Assembly: GCA_035582835.1 (NCBI GenBank) | Contig: JAYKAV010002553.1 | Coordinates: 529,807-593,806 of the forward strand | Reading direction: 5' to 3' | Source of the DNA: Phoebastria nigripes | Taxonomy: Eukaryota > Chordata > Aves > Procellariiformes > Diomedeidae | DNA length: 64,000 bases | In this document: one piece after another, positions 63,709 through 64,000 of the stretch | Layout: each line of letters opens with the position of its first letter | How positions within the stretch are numbered: position 1 is the first letter of the stretch | Made by a program: the position numbers and the translations under genes | Notes under the pieces: generated by a model | Databases searched by the model: none | The model's input: only the letters and a program-made list of their open reading frames with translations | Told to the model about the DNA's origin: nothing

Positions 63709-64000
63709 TGTCCTGGTTTCGGCTGGGATAGAGTTAATTTTCTTCCTAGTGCTGTGTTTTGGATTTAGTATGACAAGAATGTTGATAAGACACTGATGTT
63801 TTTAGTTGTTGCTAAGTAGTCTGCTAGTCAAGGACTTTTCAGTTTCCCATGCTCTGCCAGGTGCACAAGAAGCTGGGAGGGAGCATAGCCGGGACAGCTA
63901 GCCCAACTGGCCAANGGGGTATTCCATACCATGTGACNTCATGCTCAATATATAAATAGGAGGTGTGGTCCAGGAAGTAGCGATCACTGTTTGGGTATCG
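63709..64000 (+). mobile_element. Partial LTR element running off the window, divergent 3' part
   Basis: It starts TGTCCTGGTTTCGGCTGGG and follows the other LTR copies through the GAAGCTGGGAGGGAGCATAG stretch, TGACNTCA and a TATATAAA box at 63949-63956. It lacks about 12 bp near 63748, a loss bounded by TAG repeats. After the TATA box (from about 63957) it no longer matches the other three copies and reads TAGGAGGTGTGGTCC onward. The 3' end, and therefore the second target duplication, lies outside the window, so it cannot be told whether it is solo or part of a longer provirus. Confidence 0.88.

Larger units (their letters stand above)
1..64000 (-). other. SORCS1: Part of a SorCS-type VPS10 receptor gene (two exons and three introns, or parts of them)
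   Basis: Seen: two minus-strand exons (32612-32513 and 10446-10288) with canonical AG and GT borders join in one frame and encode adjacent parts of a VPS10 domain. No other gene is recognisable on either strand, so the whole window is most simply read as the interior of this gene. Known: SorCS proteins are type I membrane receptors, mainly neuronal, that sort cargo between the trans-Golgi network, endosomes and the cell surface; SORCS1 and SORCS3 genes have very long introns. Inferred: the exons lie near the start of the VPS10 domain, so they are probably the second and third coding exons. The first exon, the promoter and the rest of the VPS10, PKD and transmembrane exons were not found here. 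SORCS1 is preferred over SORCS3 from remembered paralog differences. Confidence 0.7.
32613..64000 (-). other. SORCS1: Intron upstream of the 32.5 kb exon (partial)
   Basis: At least 31.4 kb, phase 2, ending in TCTCCAG before 32612. It contains most of the mobile elements in the window. The gaps between them are single-copy sequence. 32613-34260 shows nothing recognisable. 35182-45340 has homopolymers, a hairpin at 41113-41139 and a TAATTA cluster near 41922. 38220-38540 is noticeably richer in G and C than its surroundings. 47962-60867 has poly(T) and poly(A) tracts and an A/C-rich run (53625-53718). 60941-61137 and 61717-63703 hold nothing recognisable except an AT-rich block at about 63296-63480. 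No upstream SorCS exon was found. Confidence 0.65.

Noticed and set aside
61143..64000. The 61.1 and 63.7 kb LTRs as the two ends of one provirus
   Set aside because: The 61.1 kb LTR has its own perfect flanking duplication, the sequence between is not retroviral, and the two LTRs differ after the TATA box.
1..64000. CRISPR arrays, bacterial operons, tRNA or rRNA genes
   Set aside because: No regularly spaced repeats, cloverleaf-like genes or ribosomal sequence seen; the window is vertebrate intronic DNA.

Overview
This window looks like ordinary intronic DNA from a bird. Three things point there: several CR1 LINE copies (sense and antisense 3' ends, plus one long 5'-truncated copy with reverse-transcriptase coding sequence), four copies of an ERVL-like LTR family of the kind common in avian genomes, and AT-rich single-copy sequence between them. 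The species cannot be named from the sequence. There is no bacterial, CRISPR, tRNA or rRNA content.

The only host coding sequence I can support is on the minus strand. Two internal exons, 32612-32513 and 10446-10288, have good splice sites and join in frame into 86 residues of a VPS10-domain sorting receptor of the SorCS subfamily, most likely SORCS1 (SORCS3 is the alternative). Each exon carries one Asp-box motif of the VPS10 beta-propeller. The intron between them is 22,066 bp. The rest of the window is that intron, about 31.4 kb of the intron upstream of the 32.5 kb exon, and 10.3 kb of the intron downstream of the 10.3 kb exon. Very large introns fit what is known of SORCS1 and SORCS3.

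Layout by coordinate: 1-10287 downstream intron with an antisense CR1 interrupted by a 672-base gap (1530-2325) and a sense CR1 3' end (3345-3648); 10288-10446 exon; 10447-32512 intron with a solo LTR in host-sense orientation (19455-20031), an old CR1-like tail (29408-29510) and homopolymer tracts; 32513-32612 exon; 32613-64000 upstream intron with a pair of 89-bp repeat copies (34342-34430 and 35003-35091), a long CR1 (about 45380-47961) split by a nested solo LTR (45747-46321), a CR1 3' end (60868-60940), a solo LTR (61143-61711) and a partial LTR running off the window (63709-64000).

I did not find a clearly novel system. The observations most worth a second look are the nested LTR-in-CR1 insertion with a decayed target duplication, the LTR whose upstream half matches the others but whose downstream half does not, the host-sense LTR in the exon-to-exon intron, the 89-bp repeat pair, and AT-rich blocks with clustered homeodomain-type motifs. 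All of these are modest and are scored accordingly.
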